Assembly: GCF_050496765.1 (NCBI RefSeq)
Contig: NZ_JBNWEO010000018.1
Span: 1 to 64,000 of the forward strand
Direction: 5' to 3'
DNA: 64,000 nucleotides
DNA from: JAEVLT01 sp050496765
GTDB taxonomy: Bacteria; Bacillota; Bacilli; Bacillales; Cytobacillaceae
Position 1 is the first letter of the stretch. Each line of letters opens with the position of its first letter. A program made the position numbers and the translations under genes. This document shows positions 36,013-44,656 of the stretch, piece after piece. A model generated the notes under the pieces. That model made no database searches. It worked only from the letters and a program-made list of their open reading frames with translations, and was not told the origin of the DNA.

Positions 36013-36636
36013 GTGAGCGGCCAGCAGCGAACAAAAGTATATCTGGAGATTGTGAAGCAGCTGAGAGAAATGATCACGAACGATCGATTGAAGTCTGGGG
36101 ATAAAATCCCTTCTGAGCGGGAACTATCAGAGCGCCTGAACGTTGGGCGCTCTTCCGTTCGAGAAGCATTGAGAGCCTTAGAGCTATTAGGATTGATCGA
36201 AAGCCGGCATGGTGAAGGTACTTTTATCCGCGATTTTAAAGGACACCAGCTTGTGCAGCTTTTAAGTTCGTTTATTTTACAAGACGAAAAAGCTAAGCAA
36301 GACGTGGTTGAAACCAAACACTTTATTGAGATGGATTGTCTGAGGCTGCTGTTGCAAAAGACTAGAGATGGACAAGAACTTTCGGCGTTGCAATCGTGGG
36401 TTGAAAGCGGGGGCGAAAATGATGATGAGTTTTTTTCCCTTGTTGCCGAATTGGCGGATAACTATTTAATCAAGCGGATTTGGTTTATTTTAAAGGATTA
36501 TTACAGCCTGCTTTCGTTCGAAAAACCGGAAGGAAATAAGGCGGGTTATGTTCGTTTAATCCAGGCTTTGCGGGAGAGGGACGAAGAAAAAACGGTTGCT
36601 GCATACCGGGACCTTAGAAAATTGTCGAGTTTCTAA
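36013..36636 (+). CDS. GntR-family regulator, FadR subfamily
   Basis: This 207-aa protein has an N-terminal winged helix (about 1-75, SGDKIPSERELSERLNVGRSSVREALRALE) and an FCD-type helical effector domain. It starts at a GTG eight bases after the malic enzyme stop and has only a weak ribosome-binding site, so translation is probably coupled. TGGTC-N-GACCA palindromes before ytsJ and before accD are likely its operators (inference). A short hairpin (36696-36718) closes the operon. Confidence 0.88.
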   Translation: MSGQQRTKVYLEIVKQLREMITNDRLKSGDKIPSERELSERLNVGRSSVREALRALELLGLIESRHGEGTFIRDFKGHQLVQLLSSFILQDEKAKQDVVETKHFIEMDCLRLLLQKTRDGQELSALQSWVESGGENDDEFFSLVAELADNYLIKRIWFILKDYYSLLSFEKPEGNKAGYVRLIQALRERDEEKTVAAYRDLRKLSSF

Positions 36637-36695
36637 TGACATAAAACGACAGTTTTTGAAACTTTCTTATTTTATAGTGAAAGACAAGCAAATAA

Positions 36696-36718
36696 GCCCA
36701 ATTGGAATGGGCATTTTT
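36696..36718 (+). terminator. Weak terminator after the GntR regulator
   Basis: GCCCA pairs with TGGGC around ATTGGAA, followed by ATTTTTAA. The stem is short. Confidence 0.5.
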
Positions 36719-36729
36719 AATAGGTTAAG

Positions 36730-36740
36730 TGGCCTGACCA
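36730..36740 (+). promoter_or_regulatory. Second GntR-type operator, upstream of accD
   Basis: TGGCCTGACCA differs by one base from the palindrome TGGTCTGACCA found before the malic enzyme gene. It lies about 110 bp upstream of accD, after the previous operon's terminator. Confidence 0.5.
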
Positions 36741-36848
36741 ATAATCGCTTGCAATAATGATGAGTGTTTGGAAGAGGAAGGCAACTCGATAGCCAAAAAG
36801 AAAAATTACCAGCTTGCCTAAAGCTTTAGCAACAAGGGAGGTTTTACC

Positions 36849-37724
36849 TTGCTTAAAGAGCTATTTACAAAAAATGCTCCAAAGAAGAAAAAGTATGCAA
36901 CAATTCCTTCAGAAGCAGCAAAACAAGACGTACCTGAAGGAATTTTAAGCAAATGTCCTTCATGTAAAAAAATCATGTACACAAAGGAATTAACTAAAAA
37001 TTTAAAGGTTTGCCTGCAATGTGGGTATCATTATCAAATGAATTCTGCCGAACGCCTGAATAGTTTTCTTGATGAGGGAAGCTTTGAAGAGCTAAACGAA
37101 AACATGATCTCAGAGAACCCGCTCAACTTTCCGGATTATCTTGAAAAAATTGAGAAGGATCGCCGCAGCACCAAGCTGAATGAAGCAGTTGTCACTGGTA
37201 TAGGTGCGATACTCGGCCATAAAATAGTTGTTGCCGTGATGGACGCCTCCTTCCGAATGGGAAGTATGGGGTCTGTTGTTGGCGAAAAGATCACAAGAGC
37301 GATTGAAAAAGCAGATGATTTGGGAGTACCTTTTATCATTTTCACGGCATCAGGCGGGGCGAGAATGCAGGAAGGTGTCTTGAGCTTGATGCAAATGGCA
37401 AAAACAAGTGTTGCCCTAAAGCGTTTCAGTGAAAATGGCGGCTTGTTTATTTCGATCATGACTCACCCGACAACTGGAGGGGTCTCAGCCAGCTTTGCAT
37501 CCGTCGGAGATTATAATTTTGCCGAACCTGGGGCTTTAATCGGCTTTGCAGGAAGAAGAATTATTGAACAAACGATTCGGGAAGAGTTGCCGGAGGATTT
37601 CCAAACGGCTGAATTTTTATTAAAGCACGGCCAGTTGGATGCGGTAATCCCAAGACTTGAGCTGAAAGAACAAATCGGAAAGATTGTGGCATTGCACCAG
37701 CCGGGAGGTGAGTTGAATTGGTAG
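36849..37724 (+). CDS. accD: Acetyl-CoA carboxylase carboxyltransferase beta subunit
   Basis: This 291-aa subunit forms half of the carboxyltransferase that makes malonyl-CoA. An N-terminal zinc ribbon has C36, C39, C55 and C58. A crotonase-like carboxyltransferase core follows, with GGARMQEG and the oxyanion region TTGGVSASFAS. The start is a TTG at 36849 behind GGGAGG. It overlaps accA by seven bases. Confidence 0.95.
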   Translation: MLKELFTKNAPKKKKYATIPSEAAKQDVPEGILSKCPSCKKIMYTKELTKNLKVCLQCGYHYQMNSAERLNSFLDEGSFEELNENMISENPLNFPDYLEKIEKDRRSTKLNEAVVTGIGAILGHKIVVAVMDASFRMGSMGSVVGEKITRAIEKADDLGVPFIIFTASGGARMQEGVLSLMQMAKTSVALKRFSENGGLFISIMTHPTTGGVSASFASVGDYNFAEPGALIGFAGRRIIEQTIREELPEDFQTAEFLLKHGQLDAVIPRLELKEQIGKIVALHQPGGELNW

Positions 37725-38695
37725 GCGAATTGGATTTCGAACGACCTGTCGTTGAGTTGCGAAAAAAAATCGCTGAGCTTCAAGAGTTTACAAAAAATAG
37801 TGATGTGAATTTATCAGCAGAGATTGAGAAGCTGGAATCCCGACTTGAAAAACTTGAAAAAGAAATTTATGAAAACATAACGCCGTGGGATCGCGTGCAA
37901 ATTGCCAGACATCCAAACCGTCCAACGACGCTCGATTATATTCCCTATTTGTTTGAGGATTTTTTTGAATGCCACGGCGACCGATTTTTTGGTGATGATG
38001 AAGCGATTGTCGGCGGAATTGCCAGCTTTCATGGGCTTCCGGTTACGGTGATTGGCCACCAGCGGGGGAAAGATACAAAAGAAAATATCCGCAGAAACTT
38101 CGGGATGCCTCACCCGGAAGGATACCGTAAAGCACTGCGATTAATGAAGCAGGCGGAGAAATTTAACCGACCAATTATTTGCTTTATTGACACGAAAGGT
38201 GCATATCCTGGAAAGGCAGCTGAAGAGCGGGGGCAAAGTGAAGCGATTGCCCGCAATCTTGTTGAGATGGCAGGCTTGCGTGTTCCGATTATTTCTATTG
38301 TCATTGGAGAAGGCGGAAGCGGCGGCGCACTTGCGCTTGGAGTCGGCAACTATATTCATATGCTTGAGAATTCAACCTACTCGGTTATTTCTCCTGAAGG
38401 AGCAGCAGCAATTCTTTGGAAAGATGCTTCAAAGGCGAAAGCTGCTGCAGAATCGATGAAGATCACCGCACCTGATTTGAAACAGCTTCGGATTGTCGAT
38501 GAAATCATTCCGGAAGTGAAGGGCGGCGCTCACAAAAATGTCCAAAAGCAGGCACAGGAAATCGAGAAAGTGTTAAAGCGCTCGCTAATCAATTTGCTGA
38601 AACGTACAGATGCTGAATTAATTGATCAGCGCTATCAAAAATATCGGGCGATTGGGCAGTTTTCGTTTGAAAACGAAGCTATCAGGGTAAACTAA
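37718..38695 (+). CDS. accA: Acetyl-CoA carboxylase carboxyltransferase alpha subunit
   Basis: This 325-aa subunit binds carboxybiotin and completes the carboxyltransferase with AccD. An N-terminal helical segment (ELDFERPVVELRKKIAELQ) precedes the core, with GHQRGKDT, GEGGSGGALALG and SPEGAAAILWKD. The start is a TTG overlapping the accD stop, with GGGAGGTGA inside accD, so the two are translationally coupled. A strong terminator follows. Confidence 0.95.
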   Translation: MVGELDFERPVVELRKKIAELQEFTKNSDVNLSAEIEKLESRLEKLEKEIYENITPWDRVQIARHPNRPTTLDYIPYLFEDFFECHGDRFFGDDEAIVGGIASFHGLPVTVIGHQRGKDTKENIRRNFGMPHPEGYRKALRLMKQAEKFNRPIICFIDTKGAYPGKAAEERGQSEAIARNLVEMAGLRVPIISIVIGEGGSGGALALGVGNYIHMLENSTYSVISPEGAAAILWKDASKAKAAAESMKITAPDLKQLRIVDEIIPEVKGGAHKNVQKQAQEIEKVLKRSLINLLKRTDAELIDQRYQKYRAIGQFSFENEAIRVN

Positions 38696-38721
38696 AAACG
38701 TACTCATTTGAGTACGTTTTT
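38694..38721 (+). terminator. Terminator after accA
   Basis: AAAAACGTACTC and GAGTACGTTTTT form a perfect 12-bp stem with a four-base loop. Confidence 0.9.
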
Positions 38722-38764
38722 CATGTGTTCACAAAACTTTCGTTAAAAAGTTAAAAAATCGCCA

Positions 38765-38878
38765 ATGAAAGCGAATTTTTAACATGATGAAACGCTTTCA
38801 GTTAACCGATTATTCCGTCTATTTTTTTTACTCATATGATTAGGTTGTGATAGACATTTCTTCATGGTATTTTATAAA
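38765..38878 (+). promoter_or_regulatory. pfkA-pyk upstream region: cre-like elements and promoter
   Basis: The 310-bp gap before pfkA contains TGAAAGCG (38765-38772, the left part of a cre site) and TGAAACGCTTTCA (38788-38800, a cre-like palindrome lacking one central base). A sigma-A-like promoter follows: TAGACA (38851-38856), 16 bases, TATAAA (38873-38878). Placement upstream of the promoter would fit activation by CcpA, but the matches are imperfect. Confidence 0.4.
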
Positions 38879-39030
38879 TATTCCAAGTTGTTATAGACAA
38901 AAAAATGGAACCTCGCTGAAGGCAAAAAATAGCATCAATCACTTAGGAAAAGGGAAAACTCTTAAGATAGTTTTAAAAATCATATGGCATTGAAGCATTA
39001 TTTTTGAATCAACCAATTGAGGTGAGAATG

Positions 39031-39990
39031 GTGAAAAAAATTGGCGTTTTGACTAGTGGAGGGGATTCCCCGGGTATGAATCCGGCGATTCGTGCCGTTG
39101 TCCGAAAAGGAATTTTTCATGATTTAGAAGTTTATGGCATATACAATGGCTATGCCGGGTTAATTAATGGAAACATAAAAAGGCTTGAACTTGGTTCAGT
39201 GGGTGATATTATCCACCGCGGCGGAACCATGCTGCATTCGGCTCGTTTGCCCGAATTTAAAAATCCTGAAGTTCAACAGCAAGGAATTAAACAACTGCAA
39301 AAACATGGGATTGAAGGACTTGTTGTCATTGGCGGCGACGGCTCTTACATGGGCGCAAAAGCCCTTACAGAGCAGGGCTTTCCATGTGTTGGCGTGCCAG
39401 GGACAATCGACAATGACATTCCGGGAACAGAATTTACAATTGGCTTTGATACGGCACTGAACACGGTTATTGACGCTCTTGATAAAATCCGTGACACTGC
39501 TACATCACATGAAAGAACTTTTATTATTGAAGTAATGGGTCGTGATGCAGGTGATCTCGCTCTTTGGTCAGGTCTTGCCGGCGGAGCTGAAACCATTTTA
39601 ATTCCGGAAGCAGGCTATGACATGCAGGATATTGCCGATCGTCTGCGTAAAGGGCAGGAACGCGGCAAAAAGCATAGCTTAATTGTTGTTGCTGAAGGTG
39701 TCTGTAGCGGAATTGAATTTGGTAAGGAACTTGAGAAAGCAACGGACTTTGATACAAGAATATCTGTTCTTGGCCATATTCAGCGCGGGGGTTCCCCAAC
39801 AGCATTTGATCGTGTCCTCGCAAGCCGACTCGGCGCGCGTGCTGTAGAACTGCTAATCGAAGGAAAAGGCGGCCGTGCAGTCGGAATTGAAATGAATCGT
39901 CTCGTTGATTACGATATAATTGAAGCATTGGGAAGAAAACATACACTAGATATAGATCTCTACAAGCTTTCTCAAGAATTATCGATTTAG
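39031..39990 (+). CDS. pfkA: ATP-dependent 6-phosphofructokinase
   Basis: This 319-aa glycolytic enzyme phosphorylates fructose 6-phosphate. Motifs are KIGVLTSGGDSPGMN (ATP binding), GGDGSYMGA, and PGTIDNDIPG with the catalytic aspartate. The GTG at 39031 gives exactly the B. subtilis length and has GAGGTGA at a better distance than the ATG one codon earlier. It is followed by pyk after 28 bases, the standard pfkA-pyk operon. Confidence 0.96.
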   Translation: MKKIGVLTSGGDSPGMNPAIRAVVRKGIFHDLEVYGIYNGYAGLINGNIKRLELGSVGDIIHRGGTMLHSARLPEFKNPEVQQQGIKQLQKHGIEGLVVIGGDGSYMGAKALTEQGFPCVGVPGTIDNDIPGTEFTIGFDTALNTVIDALDKIRDTATSHERTFIIEVMGRDAGDLALWSGLAGGAETILIPEAGYDMQDIADRLRKGQERGKKHSLIVVAEGVCSGIEFGKELEKATDFDTRISVLGHIQRGGSPTAFDRVLASRLGARAVELLIEGKGGRAVGIEMNRLVDYDIIEALGRKHTLDIDLYKLSQELSI

Positions 39991-40018
39991 GTTTGAAAAG
40001 ATCTTAGGAGGAAAAAAG

Positions 40019-41782
40019 ATGTTGCGCAAAACGAAAATTGTTTGTACGATCGGTCCTGCAAGTGAATCTGTAGAAAAGCTGACTCAACTTATAAATGCCG
40101 GCATGAATGTAGCCCGTTTAAATTTTTCGCATGGCGATTTTGAAGAACATGGAAATCGAATTGTAAATATTCGCGAAGCATCGAAAATTACTGGTAAGAC
40201 GGTTGCTATTTTGCTTGACACGAAGGGGCCGGAAATTCGAACGCATAACATGCTGAACGGTTCAATCGAACTTCAAGCAGGCAAAAATGTAATTGTCTCC
40301 ATGAATGAAGTAGAAGGCACTCCTGAAAAATTCTCGATTACATATCCAGGTTTGATTGATGATGTCCATGCTGGCTCGAAAATTCTTTTGGATGACGGGT
40401 TAATTGGACTTGAAGTCACAAGTATTGATAAATCCGCCAATGAAATTCATACAAAAATTTTAAACAGCGGAATTTTAAAAAATAAAAAAGGTGTCAATGT
40501 ACCTGGTGTATCGGTTAATTTACCGGGAATTACAGAGAAGGACACAAAAGATATTCTGTTTGGAATTGAGCAGGGCATTGATTTTATTGCTGCCTCTTTT
40601 GTTCGCCGGGCTAAAGATGTTTTGGAAATTCGGCAGCTTCTTGAAGAAAGCAATGCCACGCAAATTCATATTATTCCAAAGATTGAAAACCAGGAAGGCG
40701 TAGACAATATTGATGAAATTCTCGAAGTTTCCGACGGTTTAATGGTAGCCCGTGGCGATCTTGGGGTTGAAATTCCAGCGGAAGAAGTGCCGCTTGTGCA
40801 AAAAATGCTAATTAAAAAGTGCAATGCACTTGGCAAGCCGGTTATTACTGCAACACAAATGCTTGATTCCATGCAGCGTAACCCGCGGCCGACCCGTGCT
40901 GAGGCTAGCGATGTTGCCAATGCCATTTTCGATGGAACTGATGCCATCATGCTTTCTGGTGAAACGGCTGCCGGCCTATATCCTGTAGAAGCGGTACAAA
41001 CAATGCATAATATTGCCACTAGAACGGAACAGGCGTTGGATCATAAAGAAATTTTATCAAACCGAAGCAAGGATACAGAGCACAATATTACCGATGCAAT
41101 CGGTCAATCTGTTGCCCATACAGCCTTAAATCTTGACGTGAGCTCGATTATCACGCCAACCGAGAGCGGCCATACCGCTCGTATGATTTCAAAGTATCGG
41201 CCAAAAGCCCCGATTGTGGCCGTTACTGCAAAAGAAAGCGTTCAGCGCCGCTTATCGCTTGTTTGGGGTGTTTATCCGCAATTGGGCTTAGAGGTTAACT
41301 CTACAGATGAAATGCTTGATATTGCTGTAGAAGAAAGTGTAAACAGCGGGATTGTTAAGCACGGCGATTTAGTTGTCATTACTGCGGGTGTTCCTGTGGG
41401 TGAAGCCGGAACAACCAATTTGATGAAAATTCATGTCGTAGGCGATATTATCGCAAGAGCACAAGGAATTGGCAGAAAATCGGCTTTTGGCAAAGTGGTG
41501 ATCGCACAAAATGCGAAGGAAGCACTTGAGAAGGCTCAAGCTGGATCGATTCTTGTCACGTTAGGCTCTGATAAGGAAATGATGCCAGCGATTGAAAAAT
41601 GCAGTGCCTTAATTACTCAGGAAGGCGGACTGACGAGCCATGCTGCGGTCGTTGGATTAAATCTTGGTATCCCGGTTATTGTAGGGGTGGAAAACGCCCT
41701 GAACCTTTTTAAAGACGGGCAGGAAATTACGGTTGACGCTACTAGAGGTGTCATTTACAACGGTCACGCAAGTGTTCTTTAA
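40019..41782 (+). CDS. pyk: Pyruvate kinase with C-terminal PEP-utiliser domain
   Basis: This 587-aa enzyme makes pyruvate and ATP from phosphoenolpyruvate. The catalytic barrel has TKIVCTIGPAS, LLDTKGPEIRTH and ITATQMLDSM. After about residue 475 comes the extra PEP-synthase-like domain typical of Bacillus, with the mobile-histidine region GGLTSHAAVVG. AGGAGG precedes the ATG. It is the second gene of the pfkA operon and has its own terminator. Confidence 0.96.
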   Translation: MLRKTKIVCTIGPASESVEKLTQLINAGMNVARLNFSHGDFEEHGNRIVNIREASKITGKTVAILLDTKGPEIRTHNMLNGSIELQAGKNVIVSMNEVEGTPEKFSITYPGLIDDVHAGSKILLDDGLIGLEVTSIDKSANEIHTKILNSGILKNKKGVNVPGVSVNLPGITEKDTKDILFGIEQGIDFIAASFVRRAKDVLEIRQLLEESNATQIHIIPKIENQEGVDNIDEILEVSDGLMVARGDLGVEIPAEEVPLVQKMLIKKCNALGKPVITATQMLDSMQRNPRPTRAEASDVANAIFDGTDAIMLSGETAAGLYPVEAVQTMHNIATRTEQALDHKEILSNRSKDTEHNITDAIGQSVAHTALNLDVSSIITPTESGHTARMISKYRPKAPIVAVTAKESVQRRLSLVWGVYPQLGLEVNSTDEMLDIAVEESVNSGIVKHGDLVVITAGVPVGEAGTTNLMKIHVVGDIIARAQGIGRKSAFGKVVIAQNAKEALEKAQAGSILVTLGSDKEMMPAIEKCSALITQEGGLTSHAAVVGLNLGIPVIVGVENALNLFKDGQEITVDATRGVIYNGHASVL

Positions 41783-41788
41783 TCTATA

Positions 41789-41816
41789 AAAAAGAAGGGT
41801 TATCCCTTCTTTTTTT
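41789..41816 (+). terminator. Terminator after pyk
   Basis: AAAGAAGGG pairs with CCCTTCTTT around TTAT, then TTTT. Confidence 0.9.
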
Positions 41817-41844
41817 CATAAGAATTACGAGTGGGGGAAAAGAG

Positions 41845-42216
41845 ATGCGCTATCTTATGTTACTGATCATTTTGGTACCAGCAGCAGATATTGGGGTGCT
41901 GCTGTTTTCCGGAAAAACACTAGGGGTTATTCCAACGCTTAGTCTGATCATTCTTACAGGCGTTTTAGGCGCCTATTTAGCCAAAAAGCAAGGGCTTGAA
42001 ACGATTCGCAAAGCACAAGCACAGCTTCGTTCCGGACAAATCCCGCAAGAGGCGGTCCTAGACGGAATTTGCATCCTGGTTGGCGGAACGCTACTCTTAA
42101 CTCCTGGTTTTATAACGGACATTCTCGGCTTCTTGCTTTTAATCCCATTTACTAGAAAATGGTTTAAATGGTTGATGATCCGTGCATTTCGAAAAAAAAT
42201 AAAAATAATCAAATAA
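41845..42216 (+). CDS. fxsA: FxsA-family membrane protein
   Basis: This 123-aa protein has three to four hydrophobic segments and the FxsA hallmark VGGTLLLTPGFITDILGFLLLIP near residues 75-100. FxsA proteins sit in the cytoplasmic membrane; in E. coli FxsA relieves phage T7 exclusion by F, but the role in Bacillus (YtzA) is unknown. It follows pyk as in B. subtilis. GTGGGGG precedes the ATG. Confidence 0.87.
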   Translation: MRYLMLLIILVPAADIGVLLFSGKTLGVIPTLSLIILTGVLGAYLAKKQGLETIRKAQAQLRSGQIPQEAVLDGICILVGGTLLLTPGFITDILGFLLLIPFTRKWFKWLMIRAFRKKIKIIK

Positions 42217-42250
42217 AACGTCAACTTCTTTGCAAGAAGTTGACGTTTTT
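42215..42250 (+). terminator. Terminator after fxsA
   Basis: AAAACGTCAACTTCTT pairs with AAGAAGTTGACGTTTT, an almost perfect 16-bp stem. Confidence 0.9.
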
Positions 42251-42333
42251 GTTACGGTCGAAAAACGATCGATTTTACATTGTGGATCACTTTATATAAG
42301 GTTATCTAAAATTCTGCTCTGGCGCGTTATGTT

Positions 42334-43443
42334 TCATTCACCTTTAATATAGTTCCATAGATCGCGAAAAACATTGGCGCGGTGCAAGGTGCTGATGATC
42401 ACCAACGTAACAGGACCGACAATTAACCCTAAGAATCCAATCGTTTTAAAGCCGACAAACAAGGCGATCAGCGTTGCCAAAGGGTCTAGACCAATATTCG
42501 TTGAGAGAATTTTCGGCTCCATAATTTGCCTCTGTGTTAAGACGATAATATAGAGTACTCCTAAGCCAATGGCCAGTCCCATATCGCCGGCAATAATCTC
42601 ATAAATTATCCACGGCACGAAAATTGCACCAGTTCCCAAGTAAGGAATAATGTCTACAATCCCCATAAGAAGCGCAATTGTTATCGCATAATCAACACGC
42701 AGAATCAGCAAACCGATCAATATAATAACCGTTGTGATCGAGATCAAGGTTAATTGGGCTCGTAAAAATCCAAAAAGTGCTTTTTTTAAATCGCTAAACA
42801 CTGTCTTGCTGCTTCTTTTTGCTTTTTCAGGCATCATTCTCCCTGTAAAGGCCGCAAGTTTGTTCCAGTCTTTACTAATAAAGAAAGTGGCCAGCAATGA
42901 AAAAATTAACACTGTCGCCGCATTCGGAAACCACGATAGGATATTGGGAATATTTAAGAAAAAGTTTTGAATAAATGTACCGACAGTCGTACCAAATTTT
43001 TTGCCGACATTTTGAATGTTATCAATTATCGTACTTTGCTGGCCGGCATCCAGTTTATTAAACATACTGTTAATATTATTGTAGAATGGGATAATCTGGG
43101 CGGCAAATATATTCTCAATATAGGCGATTAAAGTATCCAGATGTTTGGGAACTACATTTGCCAAATAATTTGCCCCTGAAACAATTTCTGCAATCAATAA
43201 GGTAATCAGTCCGGCGAACAGCGCGATTATAATCAAAAGGGCTAATAGAACAGAAAGGACGCGCGGCATCCGCCCTTTTTGTTCGAAAAAATTAACAAGC
43301 GGGTTAATCAGGAAGGCGATTGCGAGCGCAATAATAAATGGATAGGTCACCTTCGATAAATAGAAAAGAGATAGACCGGCTAAAATCACAATCCCGACAA
43401 CGAAAAAAAATCTTAATGAGCGGTTAAGATAGGTCCGATTCAA
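42334..43443 (-). CDS. ytvI: AI-2E-family membrane protein YtvI
   Basis: This 369-aa integral membrane protein has about seven to eight hydrophobic segments and the AI-2E (PF01594) pattern, including AFLINPLVNFFEQKGRMPR and LGTGAIFVPWIIYE. YtvI is annotated as a sporulation integral membrane protein in Bacillus; the substrate is unknown. I chose the TTG at 43443 because AAAGGGGGC lies at the right distance and it gives the family start NRTYLNRSLRFF. The ATG seven codons earlier has no site. Confidence 0.87.
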   Translation of the reverse strand: MNRTYLNRSLRFFFVVGIVILAGLSLFYLSKVTYPFIIALAIAFLINPLVNFFEQKGRMPRVLSVLLALLIIIALFAGLITLLIAEIVSGANYLANVVPKHLDTLIAYIENIFAAQIIPFYNNINSMFNKLDAGQQSTIIDNIQNVGKKFGTTVGTFIQNFFLNIPNILSWFPNAATVLIFSLLATFFISKDWNKLAAFTGRMMPEKAKRSSKTVFSDLKKALFGFLRAQLTLISITTVIILIGLLILRVDYAITIALLMGIVDIIPYLGTGAIFVPWIIYEIIAGDMGLAIGLGVLYIIVLTQRQIMEPKILSTNIGLDPLATLIALFVGFKTIGFLGLIVGPVTLVIISTLHRANVFRDLWNYIKGE

Positions 43444-43799
43444 AAAAGAGCCCCCTTTATGCAATTAATCAGCATTTTATCGAAAAATAGTTGAATGAAT
43501 TAGAATAGCGAAATTGAATTTATTTTCTTAGTTGCATTTTACCATGTAATGAATAAACTGTATAATTCCTAATGGGCTGTAGGAAGAAAGACGATTGTTA
43601 TTTTACGTTTATCATCAAGAAAAGTTTCGCTGCGGTAGCGTTCAAAAGCGAACAGCGAACAATTATGGTAAGATAATTTTGTTGCGTTCTGATTGCAGAA
43701 TATTGCTCGAACTGCTATCCAATCGTAAACGGCCGTTTTATCGGGCGATTGGCAACGGATATTTAGTCAATGTGTACATTGCTTGGAAAGGTGATTTTT
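43444..43799. other. 356-bp gap upstream of ytwI
   Basis: TATAAT at 43561-43566, with TTTACC 17 bases before it, suggests a promoter and a leader of about 230 nt for ytwI. In the leader a 70-codon frame begins at a TTG (43595) behind GGAAGAAAG and ends at 43807, eight bases into ytwI. It could be a short upstream ORF but resembles nothing I know. Confidence 0.35.
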
Positions 43800-44261
43800 A
43801 TGTTTAATCAATCATTGTTATTTTTGCTCTTGCTTCTCGGAATCGGGTTTATAGCAAAAAATAATTCCCTTATGATTGCCATCGGGGTTTTGCTTTTGTT
43901 GAAAATCGGCGGTCTGGAAGCGAAAGCTTTTTCGTTTATTCAATCGAAAGGGATCAATTGGGGTGTAACGATTATAACAATTGCGGTGCTTGCTCCGATT
44001 GCCAGCGGTGCCATCGGCTTTAAAGATTTGACGAGTTCCTTTAAATCGCCATATGCCTGGATCGCCCTAATCTCGGGGATGCTTGTTGCCCTATTGGCAC
44101 GAGGAGGAGTCAATCTGCTTGCAAAAGACCCGCAAATTACAACCGCTCTTGTCATCGGTACCATTTTGGCAGTATCGATTTTTAAAGGGGTTGCTGTCGG
44201 TCCGCTAATCGGAGCCGGAATTGCGTATACATCAATGAAAATCTTTGATTTTTTCAGCTAG
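43800..44261 (+). CDS. ytwI: DUF441 membrane protein YtwI
   Basis: This 153-aa protein has four hydrophobic segments with the DUF441 pattern (GINWGVTIITIAVLAPIASG, GVAVGPLIGAGIAY). The function is unknown across the family. The ATG at 43800 lies behind GGAAAGGTG. It precedes citZ as in B. subtilis. Confidence 0.88.
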   Translation: MFNQSLLFLLLLLGIGFIAKNNSLMIAIGVLLLLKIGGLEAKAFSFIQSKGINWGVTIITIAVLAPIASGAIGFKDLTSSFKSPYAWIALISGMLVALLARGGVNLLAKDPQITTALVIGTILAVSIFKGVAVGPLIGAGIAYTSMKIFDFFS

Positions 44262-44656
44262 TTTTTTTGTAAAATAATATTTTTTTTATTTTTTTAGTCC
44301 TTTTCATTCACAAAAATCTGATAATTGTTTATAATAGGACTTGTAAGCGCATCCTTTTTTACATATGTCATATTTATATGCTAAAATGCATATTAAATTA
44401 TCCTTTTGCTTTGTAAGTTAAGGTGAACTCCGTTTTGGCTTAATTTCGAGCATGCGCTCAATCTAGATTAATAGGGAAATGAAAGGGTAATGAACTGATG
44501 GCATTCGTTATAAAATATTAACCGATTTCTGGCTCCTGACTAAACGGTGCCTTAACGATTACGGAGGATGCTCTTTTCATCTGCAGTTTTACAGATGGTT
44601 GCAAAATGCAATTTGCAATGGGTATGGGGAAATTAGAAATGTGAAGGAGAGGGTTT
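44262..44656 (+). promoter_or_regulatory. citZ promoter and long leader
   Basis: This 395-bp gap has a good sigma-A promoter: TTCACA (44307-44312), 17 bases, TATAAT (44330-44335). It predicts a start near 44342 and a leader of about 315 nt. TGTAAGCGCATCC at the start site is a partial cre. The leader contains hairpins such as CATCTG/CAGATG (44578-44597). I recognised no open frame in it. Confidence 0.5.

Noticed and set aside
44275..44290. CcpC-like ATAA...TTAT upstream of citZ
   Set aside because: The spacing is 8 rather than 7 bases and the sequence is mostly T, so the match is not significant.
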